Shown: positions 1 to 9,445 of the stretch, piece after piece | Layout: every line of letters begins with the position of its first letter | Position numbering within the stretch: position 1 is the stretch's first letter | Assembly (NCBI GenBank): GCA_014762625.1 | Contig: JABURQ010000154.1 | Location: 16,400 to 80,399, forward strand | Origin: Planctomycetaceae bacterium | GTDB taxonomy: Bacteria > Planctomycetota > Planctomycetia > Planctomycetales > Planctomycetaceae | Reading direction: 5' to 3' | Length of the DNA stretch: 64,000 nucleotides | Notes under the pieces: generated by a model | Databases searched by the model: none | Seen by the model: the letters and a program-made list of their open reading frames with translations, nothing else | What the model was told of the DNA's origin: nothing | Program-made: the position numbers and the translations under genes

Positions 1-225
1 GTAGCCTTCATAAAGAAGATCCCAGAACTCTCGCAGGCTCAAAAGGAACAGCTAAAAGAAGCTGCTCCAACCAAACATCAGCACGATTCGAAGCATGGTG
101 AAGCAGGACATCACGGTGAACGGGACGAGAAAAACCCCGATCACAATGATCACGGATCTGAAAGTGAAGGACAAAAGCAACGGACAGACGAGAAGCCCGA
201 GAACGCTCACAAGCATGGTGAATGA
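1..225 (+). CDS. C-terminal fragment of a His-rich protein, possibly a c-type cytochrome
   Basis: The frame is open from the first base and stops at 223-225, so only the last 74 residues are visible. They begin AFIKKIPELSQAQKEQLKEA, which resembles the last helix of small class I c-type cytochromes, where an AFxxKLPxL(S/T) pattern is common. A very hydrophilic tail follows, rich in His, Glu, Asp and Lys, with repeated H-x-H and GHHGE patterns. Such a tail suggests periplasmic metal binding, which fits the metal-resistance genes downstream. The heme-binding part, if there is one, lies outside the window, so the cytochrome assignment is inference. About 80 bases separate it from the next gene on the same strand. 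Confidence 0.5.
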   Translation, partial: VAFIKKIPELSQAQKEQLKEAAPTKHQHDSKHGEAGHHGERDEKNPDHNDHGSESEGQKQRTDEKPENAHKHGE

Positions 226-306
226 CTGTCTTCACGCTTTTCACATAATTCCTCTTCTGTCATCACTTTAATCACCTGACACTTCAAACCTTTCGAAAGT
301 CATTTT

Positions 307-1809
307 ATGAGATACTGGCTGGCCGGGACCTATCTTTTAATTGTGATCTTTTTCTTCGTTGAAAGCCTGCTTCACCCGATTTTGTGGTTAAGCTTCGTCG
401 TTATTGGACCGCTGACGGCTCTGGCAGCTTACGATTTTTTCCAGACGCACAATAACGTTCGCCGCAACTACCCTCTGCTGGGAACAATCAATGAGTTAAT
501 CAAACGAGAGCGACATATTCCACAGGAAATTGTTCTCCAGAAAAGCTGGGAAGGTCGACCGTTCTCTCTTTTACAACAGCGGCTCGTCAAAAAACGTGCG
601 GACGATGAGTTGACGAGCGAACCATTCGGAACGGAGATGGACTATGGTGCCATTGGTCACGACTGGTTGGTGCACTCACTCTATCCTGTGAATGAAGTTA
701 AAGATAATTTCCGTGTTCGAGTTGGAGGACCACAATGTCGCCAGCATTACAATGCCAGCATCCTGAATGTGGCAGCGATGAGTTACGGTTCGATTAGCTC
801 CAATGCTGTACGTGCTCTTTGCAAAGCTGCGAAGAAAGAGAACTTTGCAGTCAACACAGGTGAAGGGGGAATTTCCGATCACCATTGGGAACCCGGTTGC
901 GATCTAATTTGGCAAATTGGAACTGCTTATTTCGGCTGTCGTACTCAGGATGGACGCTTCAATTCAGATGTCTTCGCAGAGCAGGCGCTCCGACCGACCA
1001 TCAAGATGATAGAGATTAAAATTTCGCAAGGAGCGAAGCCCGGCTTCGGGGCCATCCTTCCTGCTTCAAAGAACACCAGAGAAATCGCCAACTACAGACA
1101 AATTGAACCGCACAACGATGTTCACTCTCCCCCGAACCATAGCGAGTTTCAGACACATGAGGAACTGCTTGGATTTGTACAGAGACTTCGTGATCTATCA
1201 GATGGAAAACCGATCGGGATCAAACTGTGCCTCGGTCAACAGGACGAGTTCAAAGAACTCTGCCGGGTGATGCAACAGGCGGAGATCGTTCCCGACTTCA
1301 TCGCGATTGCAGGTGGGGAAGGCGGAAGCGGGGCAGCGGCGCTCGACTCAATTCATCACGTTGGGAGTCCAACAGAGGAATCTCTCGTCTTTGTTAACAA
1401 AGAACTGATGGAGGTGGGTCTACGCGACCACATCACATTGTTCGTTGCCGGCAAAGTCATCAGTGGATTCGATACCGTCCGTTATCTGGCTCTCGGTGCT
1501 GACGCTTGTTATTCCGCGCGGGGGATGATGTTCGCATTAGGGTGTGTGCAGTCACTGAAATGTAACAAGAATACCTGTCCGACAGGGATTACGACGATGA
1601 ACCCTGCACGAGTTGCAGGTCTTGTTGTGAATGATAAAGCAATGAAAGTGGCGAACTATCATCGAAACACAATCGAAGGTGTGAGGTCGATTATGGCAGC
1701 TGCCGGTGTTTCGGATCGCTCAGGATTGAATTGCTCACTCATCCAACGACGTATTGATGAACAGACAATTCTTACTCTGGAAGAAGTTTATAATCAGAAT
1801 GGCATATAA
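307..1809 (+). CDS. FMN-binding glutamate synthase-family protein, membrane-anchored
   Basis: This 500-residue protein belongs to the GltB synthase-domain family that lacks the glutaminase domain. The first 45 residues hold two hydrophobic stretches that should anchor it in the membrane. The rest is a TIM barrel with the family's glycine-rich FMN motifs: NTGEGGISDHH near residue 190, and GGEGGSGAAALDS near 340. The CNKNTCPTGITT segment (Cys419, Cys424) matches the Cys-rich iron-sulfur region of glutamate synthases, although this stand-alone form has fewer cysteines. The physiological substrate of such proteins is not established, so glutamate synthesis should not be assumed. It is followed by a permease gene 55 bases downstream on the same strand. 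Confidence 0.85.
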   Translation: MRYWLAGTYLLIVIFFFVESLLHPILWLSFVVIGPLTALAAYDFFQTHNNVRRNYPLLGTINELIKRERHIPQEIVLQKSWEGRPFSLLQQRLVKKRADDELTSEPFGTEMDYGAIGHDWLVHSLYPVNEVKDNFRVRVGGPQCRQHYNASILNVAAMSYGSISSNAVRALCKAAKKENFAVNTGEGGISDHHWEPGCDLIWQIGTAYFGCRTQDGRFNSDVFAEQALRPTIKMIEIKISQGAKPGFGAILPASKNTREIANYRQIEPHNDVHSPPNHSEFQTHEELLGFVQRLRDLSDGKPIGIKLCLGQQDEFKELCRVMQQAEIVPDFIAIAGGEGGSGAAALDSIHHVGSPTEESLVFVNKELMEVGLRDHITLFVAGKVISGFDTVRYLALGADACYSARGMMFALGCVQSLKCNKNTCPTGITTMNPARVAGLVVNDKAMKVANYHRNTIEGVRSIMAAAGVSDRSGLNCSLIQRRIDEQTILTLEEVYNQNGI

Positions 1810-1864
1810 GCATAGATTTCATTCAAGCCCGGACACCACACGTTTAATTCAGTAGTGAAGGAAG

Positions 1865-3238
1865 ATGATGTCAGAAAGTAGCAAAGAAGGTTCTTCGAAG
1901 TACGAGAAGGGAAGTCTTTCCCTCCCCGGTGCAGTGGCGATGGGGACTGGCGTGATGATTGGGGCAGGAATTTTTGCTCTCACCGGTCAGATGGCGAATC
2001 AGGCGGGGAGCCTGTTTCCCTTTGCGTTTCTATCAGCTGCACTGGTGACGGCATTCAGCGCGTACAGCTACATCAAGATGTCGAATGCTTATCCATCTGC
2101 GGGTGGCATTGCGATGTATCTAAAGAAAGCGTACGGAGAAGGGACAGTCACCGCTGGCTGCGCGATGCTGATGTACTTCTCGATGGTCATCAACGAGAGC
2201 CTGGTCGCCCGGACCTTCGGAACTTACACCTTGCAGTTGTTCGACGTCGGGGAAGATTCCTGGCTTGTCCCAGTGCTTGGGGTAGGTCTGTTAGTGTTTG
2301 CGTTCATTGTGAACATCATGGGCAACGATTTCATCGGCAAGATGTCGATGATCACCGCTGTCATCAAGATTGGCGGCATTGCCATCTTCGCGGGCATTGG
2401 GCTATGGCTTTCGGGCTTCTCGTTTCAAACCGTCACCAGTATGAAAGAAGCAAGCGGCGGAGGCTTTCTGGCAGCCACAGCCTTGGGGATTCTGAGCTAC
2501 AAGGGATTCACGACCATTACGAACAGTGGTGGAGAACTAAAGGATCCACACAAAAATGTCAGCCGGGCGATCATCATTTCGATCTCGGTCTGCGTCGCTT
2601 TGTATCTACTCGTGGCGTTTGCCGTCGCTGGAAGTCTGAGCCTCGACGAAATCATCAAGGCCAAGGACTACGTGTTGGCGGAAGCGGCTCGGCCCGTGCT
2701 GGGGCAGTATGCGGTGTGGTTCACTGTCGGCATCGCGATTGTTGCGACCGTTTCCGGAGTGATTGCAAGTACATTTGCTGTCTCACGCATGTTGGCGATG
2801 CTCTCCGAGATGAGGCTTGTGCCACATCGCCATCTTGGCATGCCGGGGGACGTTCAGAAACACACGCTCGTGTATACGATCGTCTTGGCGATCCTGCTCA
2901 CAATCTTTTTCGATCTGAGCCGGATTGCCTCATTGGGAGCAATCTTCTACATCATTATGGACATCGCAATTCATTGGGGCGTCTTTCGTCATCTCAAGAA
3001 AGACATCGAAGCCAACAGCTTCATTCTGATCTCGGCAATTGTCCTTGATGTGATCGTTCTAGGAGCTTTTCTCTTTGTCAAAGTCTCCTCTGATCCACAA
3101 GTTTTGATTGTGGCTGCAGTCGGCCTGGTGATGATCTTCGCAGGAGAGAAATGGTTCCTGAAATGGAAACCGGACTACCTGACCGAAGATGATATGCGTA
3201 ACGATTCCTCACATCACGACGATGAACCAGCTTCTTGA
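1865..3238 (+). CDS. APC-superfamily amino acid/polyamine permease
   Basis: This 457-residue integral membrane protein has about twelve hydrophobic helices. The first helix carries GAVAMGTGVMIGAGIFALTG, the signature of the amino acid-polyamine-organocation family, in which the broken GxG helix binds the substrate backbone. The C-terminus is short, cytosolic and acidic with two His pairs (SSHHDDE). The substrate cannot be read from sequence. ATG codons at 1865 and 1868 are both possible, and a GAAGGAAG ribosome site lies just upstream. A potassium-channel-like gene follows after 18 bases, so the two are probably co-transcribed. Confidence 0.85.
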   Translation: MMSESSKEGSSKYEKGSLSLPGAVAMGTGVMIGAGIFALTGQMANQAGSLFPFAFLSAALVTAFSAYSYIKMSNAYPSAGGIAMYLKKAYGEGTVTAGCAMLMYFSMVINESLVARTFGTYTLQLFDVGEDSWLVPVLGVGLLVFAFIVNIMGNDFIGKMSMITAVIKIGGIAIFAGIGLWLSGFSFQTVTSMKEASGGGFLAATALGILSYKGFTTITNSGGELKDPHKNVSRAIIISISVCVALYLLVAFAVAGSLSLDEIIKAKDYVLAEAARPVLGQYAVWFTVGIAIVATVSGVIASTFAVSRMLAMLSEMRLVPHRHLGMPGDVQKHTLVYTIVLAILLTIFFDLSRIASLGAIFYIIMDIAIHWGVFRHLKKDIEANSFILISAIVLDVIVLGAFLFVKVSSDPQVLIVAAVGLVMIFAGEKWFLKWKPDYLTEDDMRNDSSHHDDEPAS

Positions 3239-3256
3239 CCATCACAAGGCGACCGC

Positions 3257-4252
3257 ATGCTTGAGTTTCATTATTTTTGGACGGTTATTGGCGGCTTGGT
3301 TGTGCTCGCCCTGACCGTCGATGCCGTTGTGACGACATTGCTACTCAGTGGAGCAGGTTTTCTTTCGAAATATCTCACCCGTTTCATTGGTCGATGTTGC
3401 ATGAGCCGTGAGCGTGAGTTCATTTCAAAGAACGCATCGGTCTTTGCACTGTTGGCGACGTTCGTACTGTGGTCGCTGCTACTCCTGGCCGGCTGGGCGT
3501 TGATTTTCTGTGGCTCGTCGGAGGCTGTCATTGAGAGTGAAAACAAAGATCCTGCCGATCTGCTGAGCAGGATTTACTTCGCCGGGTTTACGATTACGAC
3601 TTTAGGAACGGGGAATTACATCCCGAACGGACCACTCTGGCAACTGCTATCCGTAGTGGCCGCGGCAAATGGGTTCTTCATCGTTACGATCTGTGTGACC
3701 TACACATTCTCTGTGCTGACAGCGTTGAATGAGAGGCGTTCGATCGGGGTGGCGATCGGACATCTGGGGCACACTCCAGTCGACTTATTGAAGTATGCCT
3801 TGGACGCGGAGTCGCGACAGTTGATTTCTAATCAACTACAAGATTTAACACTTCGGCTTCAACTGGCGAGCGTCAAGACCGATGCGTATCCGGTCATCGA
3901 GTATACGCATGTTCCTGACCGTCAGCATTCCTTTGCCATTGGCGTCGCCAAACTGGGTGAAGCTTGCCTTCTGAGCGAACAGCTGATGCCGTCAGCTCAA
4001 TCGTTTCCTAAAGTCATCACCGATCCATTATGGAAAGCTGTATATCTAATTACAGGTGAAACCAATTCAAACGGTGAGGAGTCGGCGGACTACTCAGCCC
4101 AATTGTTGATGCCGTATTTCGATCAACTTGACGCCCAGATGAACTGCGAAGAGAAACTGAAAATGCCACCAACCAGCGAAAAGCGAGATCGCCTTTCTGC
4201 ATGGCTGGCGTGGCACCATCGAGATTGGAATGACGTGTACGGGGAAGGCTGA
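3257..4252 (+). CDS. Two-helix potassium-channel-like protein
   Basis: This 331-residue protein has hydrophobic segments near residues 5-30, 60-85 and 125-150. Between the last two is a pore-loop-like stretch, GFTITTLGTGNY, ending near residue 121. Its TLGTGN core (residues 115-120) sits where K+ channels have TVGYG, so the tyrosine of the usual filter is replaced. The 180-residue cytosolic C-terminus has no recognisable RCK/TrkA nucleotide motif. It starts 18 bases after the permease stop, which suggests one transcript. Ion selectivity with this altered filter is uncertain; the fold assignment is stronger than the functional one. Confidence 0.75.
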   Translation: MLEFHYFWTVIGGLVVLALTVDAVVTTLLLSGAGFLSKYLTRFIGRCCMSREREFISKNASVFALLATFVLWSLLLLAGWALIFCGSSEAVIESENKDPADLLSRIYFAGFTITTLGTGNYIPNGPLWQLLSVVAAANGFFIVTICVTYTFSVLTALNERRSIGVAIGHLGHTPVDLLKYALDAESRQLISNQLQDLTLRLQLASVKTDAYPVIEYTHVPDRQHSFAIGVAKLGEACLLSEQLMPSAQSFPKVITDPLWKAVYLITGETNSNGEESADYSAQLLMPYFDQLDAQMNCEEKLKMPPTSEKRDRLSAWLAWHHRDWNDVYGEG

Positions 4253-4280
4253 GGCCTAGTTTCGATCGGTAAAATGCAGT

Positions 4281-5810
4281 CTACGAATGACCTTCATGCA
4301 TCATCATTTTCTCCATCATTCCGGGTGGCGTCTTTTTGTAGTCAGCGGGGTTGCCGAAGCGGTTGACGATCTCGGCAAAGATGGCGCCTTTTTCGATCTT
4401 TTCATCGGTCTCCATGACGCGATGAAACAGATCGTCTGGCAGCACACGCATTGAGGTCATCAGACCTTTCATCGACATGGGGGCCGCTTCTCGCATCCCT
4501 TTCATTTCCCTAGGTTGCCAGACTTTCTTCATGAACTCCATGCTCATTTCCATGCCCTGCATCTTCTGAGGATAGCCGGGAGGGGCTGTTCCGCGTCCTG
4601 TTTTCGTCACAGTCACAGTCGGCCGGACGTCGAGATTTTCCATGTATTGATCGACCGAAACATTTTGACGGATGCGGGGGCCGTTCTGACGAGTCATATG
4701 ATTCATCATGTGATGGATCATATGGCAATGAAATTGCCAATCTCCCGGGTTGTTGGCAATAAACTCAAATTCGCTGGCTTGAGCAACGGCGACGAGTTCT
4801 GTATTGCGTGGAATCCAAGCCGTTTTGGGTGCTCGTGCACCTTCATGGGCAGTGACCCAGAAGGTGTGGCCGTGCATGTGAATCGGATGGTGCTGCATCG
4901 GACTGAAATTGATCAGCCGTACACGCACCCGTTCGCCATGTTTGACCACACAAGGAGTTGTATAGGGACCACTGCGCCCGTTGATTGTGTGCCAGTTCCA
5001 GTCCATCGACCATGAATCCGAGACTGTTTGATTCGGCAGAATGAAGAAGTTTTGAAAGACGAGTATGAAGTCGCGATCGACCGGCGGATCAAACGGCTTG
5101 GCAGGATGCACGACAATCGGGCCAACCATACCCATTGCTTCCTGCATCGCGACATGCGAGTGATAGAAAAACGTCCCTTCTTCGTGGACATCAAACTCGT
5201 ATTTGAATGTTCTGCCTGGCTGAATGGGATTCTGCGTCATTTCCGCAGCCCCATCGTACTGCACCGGCATTTCGAACCCATGCATATGAAAGTTCGTCGC
5301 TTCGCTAAGGTTGTTGGTCACCAGAATGCGAATACGATCGCCCTGGTTGATCTCGATCAACGGACCGGGCAGGCTGCCGTTGTACCCGTAGACGTTCATA
5401 TGGTAGCCAGGCAGGAATTCGCGACTGACTTCTTCGGCTGAGACGTGAAACTCCTTCACTCCATCAACCATCTTGAACGGGAGTTTCTCCAAGTCAGGCG
5501 TGGTAATGAGTGCGGGGCCATCGGCTGGTTTGCGAAAGCCGGGGACGAGCTTACCGAGGTAATAGTCGCTATCCGGATCGTGACCGCGTGAGGGTTGATA
5601 GCGAGAGAAACCATCGTACTCGGCTTCAACGTGGGAATGCTTGTGTTCGACTGTCGGAGGAAGAGGCTTCTTCGGGACTCCCGGTCCTGTAGCCTCTGGA
5701 GCTGGTTCTTGTCCTTGTGAGACAGAGGCTCCGGCAGAGAATGCGACGGCAGCCAGAGTTCCTTTCTTGAGGAAGTCTCGCCGACCTTGGGGGGGAATTT
5801 CGTTTGACAT
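4281..5810 (-). CDS. Tat-exported multicopper oxidase
   Basis: This 509-residue periplasmic oxidase starts with a twin-arginine signal (RRDFLKKG, residues 10-17, then a hydrophobic stretch). All four copper-ligand motifs are present: HMHG at 175-178, HSH at 217-219, HPIHMHGH at 308-315, and HCHMIHH at 361-367 with extra His and Met up to 372. The 130-residue C-terminus is Met- and His-rich (MEMSMEFMKK, MMEKMMMHEGHS), as in copper-tolerance oxidases that oxidise Cu(I). It lies 98 bases downstream of the TolC gene on the same strand, so a copper-tolerance operon is likely. The copper role is inferred from the Met-rich tail and the neighbours. Confidence 0.9.
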   Translation of the reverse strand: MSNEIPPQGRRDFLKKGTLAAVAFSAGASVSQGQEPAPEATGPGVPKKPLPPTVEHKHSHVEAEYDGFSRYQPSRGHDPDSDYYLGKLVPGFRKPADGPALITTPDLEKLPFKMVDGVKEFHVSAEEVSREFLPGYHMNVYGYNGSLPGPLIEINQGDRIRILVTNNLSEATNFHMHGFEMPVQYDGAAEMTQNPIQPGRTFKYEFDVHEEGTFFYHSHVAMQEAMGMVGPIVVHPAKPFDPPVDRDFILVFQNFFILPNQTVSDSWSMDWNWHTINGRSGPYTTPCVVKHGERVRVRLINFSPMQHHPIHMHGHTFWVTAHEGARAPKTAWIPRNTELVAVAQASEFEFIANNPGDWQFHCHMIHHMMNHMTRQNGPRIRQNVSVDQYMENLDVRPTVTVTKTGRGTAPPGYPQKMQGMEMSMEFMKKVWQPREMKGMREAAPMSMKGLMTSMRVLPDDLFHRVMETDEKIEKGAIFAEIVNRFGNPADYKKTPPGMMEKMMMHEGHS

Positions 5811-5908
5811 AATTCAGACCTTCGTAAAACCGCGTGGGACTCTAAAAATAGTCCCTCAATGATCGATATTTGGATGGAGTCGAGAACGGAAGAAATTCGA
5901 GTCGCCGC

Positions 5909-7381
5909 TTACCGAGGTTTCGGCACAGAGTCAATGTGTCCGCCTGGCAATGGACCGCTCGGGGTTTGTAGACCACCATGAAGCAGAAAACCGTCAATCA
6001 AAATTTCACTCGTTCGTTGAGCAGAGAGATTCATCACGTACTCGACACGTGCCCGCGTGTAGTCGTCGTATGCCTGAAGAACGTCATCCCAGGCAATACG
6101 ATTGGCTTTGTAGCTCGATAGCACCAGGCTGTACGCCTTCTTTCGTTCGGGCAGAATGACAGTTTCATAATTCTGCACGTTTTGTGCAGCTGTTAGGTAG
6201 CGTCCATATTCAACTGACAGGCGTCGACGCAGGTCGAGCTCGGTTCTTCGAATCTCACTCTGCTGACGGCTGTAGTCCGCTTCCGCCTGCTTAATCGTGC
6301 CTTGGTTACGATCATAAAGTGGAATTTCGAGGGACAACATGGCGCTGTAGGTCGTTTCCCGCGCATCAAAGTTGTAGCCGGCTCCAGTCCCGGCAACGAT
6401 ATCGGGGACCCACTCGACTCGTTCTCTCTGCACAGTAATCAAATCTTCACGGAGCTTCGCGTGAGCAGCACATAATTCGGGGCTTTGAGCAAGAATGTTT
6501 GCGTAGGCTGCATCAAAATCAATGAGATCTCGTGACGACTTGAGTTCTCCGTTCAGACTGGGAGCTGAGATTTCCGCACCTGTGAGTGAAATCAATTCGA
6601 GTAGATGCTGACGGTAATCGTTCTGAGCATTCATCACAGCCAGTCGATGCTGTTGCAACAATGCATTCGCTTGATGTGCTTCTGCGCGGGAAGCCTGCCC
6701 CACGTTATATCGCTCTCGAATAGTGACAAGGTTGTCTTCTGCATTCTTGAGCAGTTCTTTCTTCAAGTCGATAATATGGCGAGCAGCGAGAGCTTTAACG
6801 AAGTGAATTCGCACATCATTGCAAACACGGTACTGCTGAGCGACAGCGAGAAACTCGGCGACTTTGGCTCGTTGCAGATACTTGTTCTCACTCAGTTCGA
6901 GCTTGCCTGCCGTGACGAATCGTTGCTCGATCTCCGCACCCTGCCATTCTCCAGCCGTTCCACCGACTCCAATTTGCTCACCGAGATAGCGTAAGGTCGG
7001 ATTCGGATAGAGTCCTGCCTGAATTGCACGATTGAGCTGAGAATTGATGTGCAGTCGCGACTGACGGATGGTCGGATTGTATTCCGCAGCCATGCTGAGG
7101 AACGCCTCCAATGTGTAATCTTGATTATCGAGCACTTCCCCTGGATCTGAAAAAGCCCAAGTTGGACCAATGGTATTGGGAGTGGGTGGTGGAGCGAGGA
7201 ACTCACGACCAGCTTTATCACTGGACACCGTGTCACTCTCCAGTGGAACTGGGAAAGCGTTTGGCGAGGGCGGCACATGGCGGGGGTGAAGCTGTTGGGC
7301 ACTCACTGGAGACGCACAGAATGAGCCGATCAATACTGTACTGATGACAGCAGACTGGATACATATTTGTAATGTTTTCAC
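5909..7381 (-). CDS. TolC/CzcC-family outer-membrane efflux protein
   Basis: This outer-membrane factor has two long repeated coiled-coil regions, the hallmark of the OEP family that forms the exit duct of RND pumps. The GTG at 7381 is preferred over an upstream in-frame start at 7462. It is preceded by AAAGGGA at good spacing and begins directly with a signal peptide (VKTLQICIQSAVISTVLIG, cleaved after PVSA). The 27 upstream residues would be hydrophilic and overlap a repeat core. The resulting protein has 490 residues. The multicopper oxidase gene follows downstream on the same strand. It could serve any of the three adaptor-pump pairs in the window. Confidence 0.88.
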   Translation of the reverse strand: MKTLQICIQSAVISTVLIGSFCASPVSAQQLHPRHVPPSPNAFPVPLESDTVSSDKAGREFLAPPPTPNTIGPTWAFSDPGEVLDNQDYTLEAFLSMAAEYNPTIRQSRLHINSQLNRAIQAGLYPNPTLRYLGEQIGVGGTAGEWQGAEIEQRFVTAGKLELSENKYLQRAKVAEFLAVAQQYRVCNDVRIHFVKALAARHIIDLKKELLKNAEDNLVTIRERYNVGQASRAEAHQANALLQQHRLAVMNAQNDYRQHLLELISLTGAEISAPSLNGELKSSRDLIDFDAAYANILAQSPELCAAHAKLREDLITVQRERVEWVPDIVAGTGAGYNFDARETTYSAMLSLEIPLYDRNQGTIKQAEADYSRQQSEIRRTELDLRRRLSVEYGRYLTAAQNVQNYETVILPERKKAYSLVLSSYKANRIAWDDVLQAYDDYTRARVEYVMNLSAQRTSEILIDGFLLHGGLQTPSGPLPGGHIDSVPKPR

Positions 7382-7785
7382 CGACGGAATCCCTTTCCAG
7401 GTGGATAAATGTCGTCGGCACGGTTCCCAGTGCACGTTTCGACTTCCGTCAGTCGTTGCCACCAGACTGAAACCCGATAAAGCGAGCCGATCAAGGCCAG
7501 CAGGGATAAATCGGTGTTACAATCCCACCAATCGGTCTATTTCCTCAGTGATTTTCCTGCCGAGACTCGCGATTAGGCGAGAAGAGTCATTCTGCCGGTG
7601 GGAGAACCGTCGAAATCCCTACGACCCGATCAAACAATCGTTGACAGTTTCAAAAGCTGTACGATGCGTTTCATTGCTGCATTCGGATTCGTCGATAGCA
7701 GAGGGGGAACCGTGTCGCGCCGAATGACATCGGACGCATTGCGTACCGATTTGTCAATCACCATGTAGGGAAGGATGCCGCACGA
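7382..7785. other. Divergent intergenic region between two TolC genes
   Basis: About 400 bases separate the two divergently transcribed TolC genes. No open frame here resembles a protein. The stretch should hold both promoters, but no clear -35/-10 pair or metal-regulator operator was recognised. It contains one copy of the GGCACGGTTCCCA core (7417-7429) that recurs at 11626 and 39915, here without flanking stem arms. Confidence 0.5.
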
Positions 7786-9384
7786 ATGGATTCGCACCAA
7801 TCTCAGAATCAACTCAAGAAGTGGGCGGTCTCCGTCGCTCTTCTCGGCTCATTGGTTCCCTTCGGTTGTCAGACCAATCGTTCTTCGCTTGCTAAGGTCT
7901 CAGTCGAACCGCGCGAAACAATCTCAAAGCCCGCTAATCGCATCAAGTCGCCAATTCTGCAGACAGCATTCCAGGAAGATTCTGATTCCGACGAGTCAGA
8001 CCCTATCCCTGCTCCCTTGGAAACAGAGGTTGAGAAAGAGTTGTCCGATTCGGTCGATGCCACTGTCACACCGCTACCACCTCCGGTTGACAATGAGCTT
8101 CCAAGTCTCGAAGCGACGGCACTGGGCGCCAACCCGAATCTCATCAAGTTGCAGCAGCAGGCACAGGCGGCGTTTGCAAAAGCCCGCTATCAGGACGCAC
8201 TGCCCGATCCGACAATCGGTGCCAACATTTTCGGGTTGCCGATTGAAACAGCTGCCGGATCTCAGCAGGCGAATCTTTCGATCATGCAGATGATCCCGTG
8301 GCTTGATCGATTGGACGCTCAGCGTCAACAAGCTTGCTACGAAGCAATGTCTCAAGACCAGCAGTATCAGGCAGAAGCTCTGCGTGTCGTCGGTGACATT
8401 CGAGCCAGTTATTACCGGCTCTATATTCTCCACCGTCAGATCGAAACAATTCAGGCGAATCAGGAACTTCTGGAGTCGCTCATTGAAATTGCAAATTCAC
8501 GAATCGCCACCGGCCAGGCAACTCAGGGAGATGTGTTACTCGGAACGCTTGAATTAAGCCGCCTTGAAGAACAGTTGATCACGTTGCGACAACAGATTCG
8601 ATCGACCGAAGCCCAGATCAACCGGCTTTTGAACCGACCGGTTGACATTGCGATCAACGTTCCCGCAGAGCTGGACGTTCCCGAACCGAACTGGACACAC
8701 AACTTCCTGGTGTCGATGGCGTTTCAGCGGCAACCAATGATCGCGATGGCACAGCTTCAAGCGAATGCGGCCCGCTGGGGTGTGGAGGTCGCTGAACTAC
8801 GTCGTAAACCGGACTTTCAGGTGGGAGCGTCGTGGTTCTTTATCGATGGCAACCGCCCGAACTCCAATATCGTCGACGTGGGACAGGACGCTTTTTCCGT
8901 CGGGGCAACAATGACCATTCCGCTTGATCGGCAGAAGTATGATGCCATTCGAGATGAAGCGTTGTGGCGACATGCAGCGTCAACATCAAACATTGCTGAC
9001 GTTCAGAAGGCGTTTGATGCCCGACTATTGGATCTTCTCGAACAGGCACGTTCCGCGAACGATACGGCGAGTCTTTACCGTAGCACCATCATTCCGCAGT
9101 CAGAGCAAACACTCCGTGCTGATCAGGAGGCCCTGATCAACGGGACTGTCGAGTTTGATCGTGTCATTCAGGACTTCCGCAACTTGCTCACGCTCGAGTT
9201 CGAGTATCACCGCTCGATCGGAAATCTCGCAATCGCGATAGCACGCATACGGCAAGCAGTGGGTGTCGACGTCGTGGTCGAAAAGGGTCGCGAAATCGAC
9301 AATCTTGAGAAACCGCAGTCAATTCCACCGAGCATCGAGGGTGCGGAATTCCCAAGTCTTCCCGAACCTCTTTTACCACGCTAA
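7786..9384 (+). CDS. TolC-family outer-membrane lipoprotein
   Basis: This 532-residue outer-membrane efflux factor has an N-terminus reading KKWAVSVALLGSLVPFGC, a signal peptide ending in a plausible lipobox with Cys at about residue 28. A 60-residue acidic, Pro-rich linker comes before the conserved part. The rest shows the two-fold repeated helical hairpin of the OEP/TolC family. Compared with the divergent TolC at 5909-7381 it is a distinct paralogue, not a recent duplicate. It ends 4 bases before a strong hairpin shared with the convergent gene. It is probably the exit duct for the RND pumps downstream. Confidence 0.87.
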   Translation: MDSHQSQNQLKKWAVSVALLGSLVPFGCQTNRSSLAKVSVEPRETISKPANRIKSPILQTAFQEDSDSDESDPIPAPLETEVEKELSDSVDATVTPLPPPVDNELPSLEATALGANPNLIKLQQQAQAAFAKARYQDALPDPTIGANIFGLPIETAAGSQQANLSIMQMIPWLDRLDAQRQQACYEAMSQDQQYQAEALRVVGDIRASYYRLYILHRQIETIQANQELLESLIEIANSRIATGQATQGDVLLGTLELSRLEEQLITLRQQIRSTEAQINRLLNRPVDIAINVPAELDVPEPNWTHNFLVSMAFQRQPMIAMAQLQANAARWGVEVAELRRKPDFQVGASWFFIDGNRPNSNIVDVGQDAFSVGATMTIPLDRQKYDAIRDEALWRHAASTSNIADVQKAFDARLLDLLEQARSANDTASLYRSTIIPQSEQTLRADQEALINGTVEFDRVIQDFRNLLTLEFEYHRSIGNLAIAIARIRQAVGVDVVVEKGREIDNLEKPQSIPPSIEGAEFPSLPEPLLPR

Positions 9385-9388
9385 AAGT

Positions 9389-9420
9389 GATAGGAGGACA
9401 AACAGAATTGTCCTCCTATC
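9389..9420. terminator. 12-bp perfect hairpin between convergent genes
   Basis: GATAGGAGGACA (9389-9400) and TGTCCTCCTATC (9409-9420) form a perfect 12-bp stem with an 8-base loop. It lies between the stop of the TolC gene and the end of the convergent gene at 9446, so it probably works as a bidirectional terminator. There is no long T-run on either side, so Rho-independent function is likely but not certain. Confidence 0.75.
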
Positions 9421-9445
9421 GTAGAACCGTTTGCGGCTTCAAAGC

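Noticed and set aside
2404..3048. A 214-codon plus-strand frame inside the permease gene
   Set aside because: It overlaps the APC permease in another frame and is Arg/Ser/His-rich without motifs.
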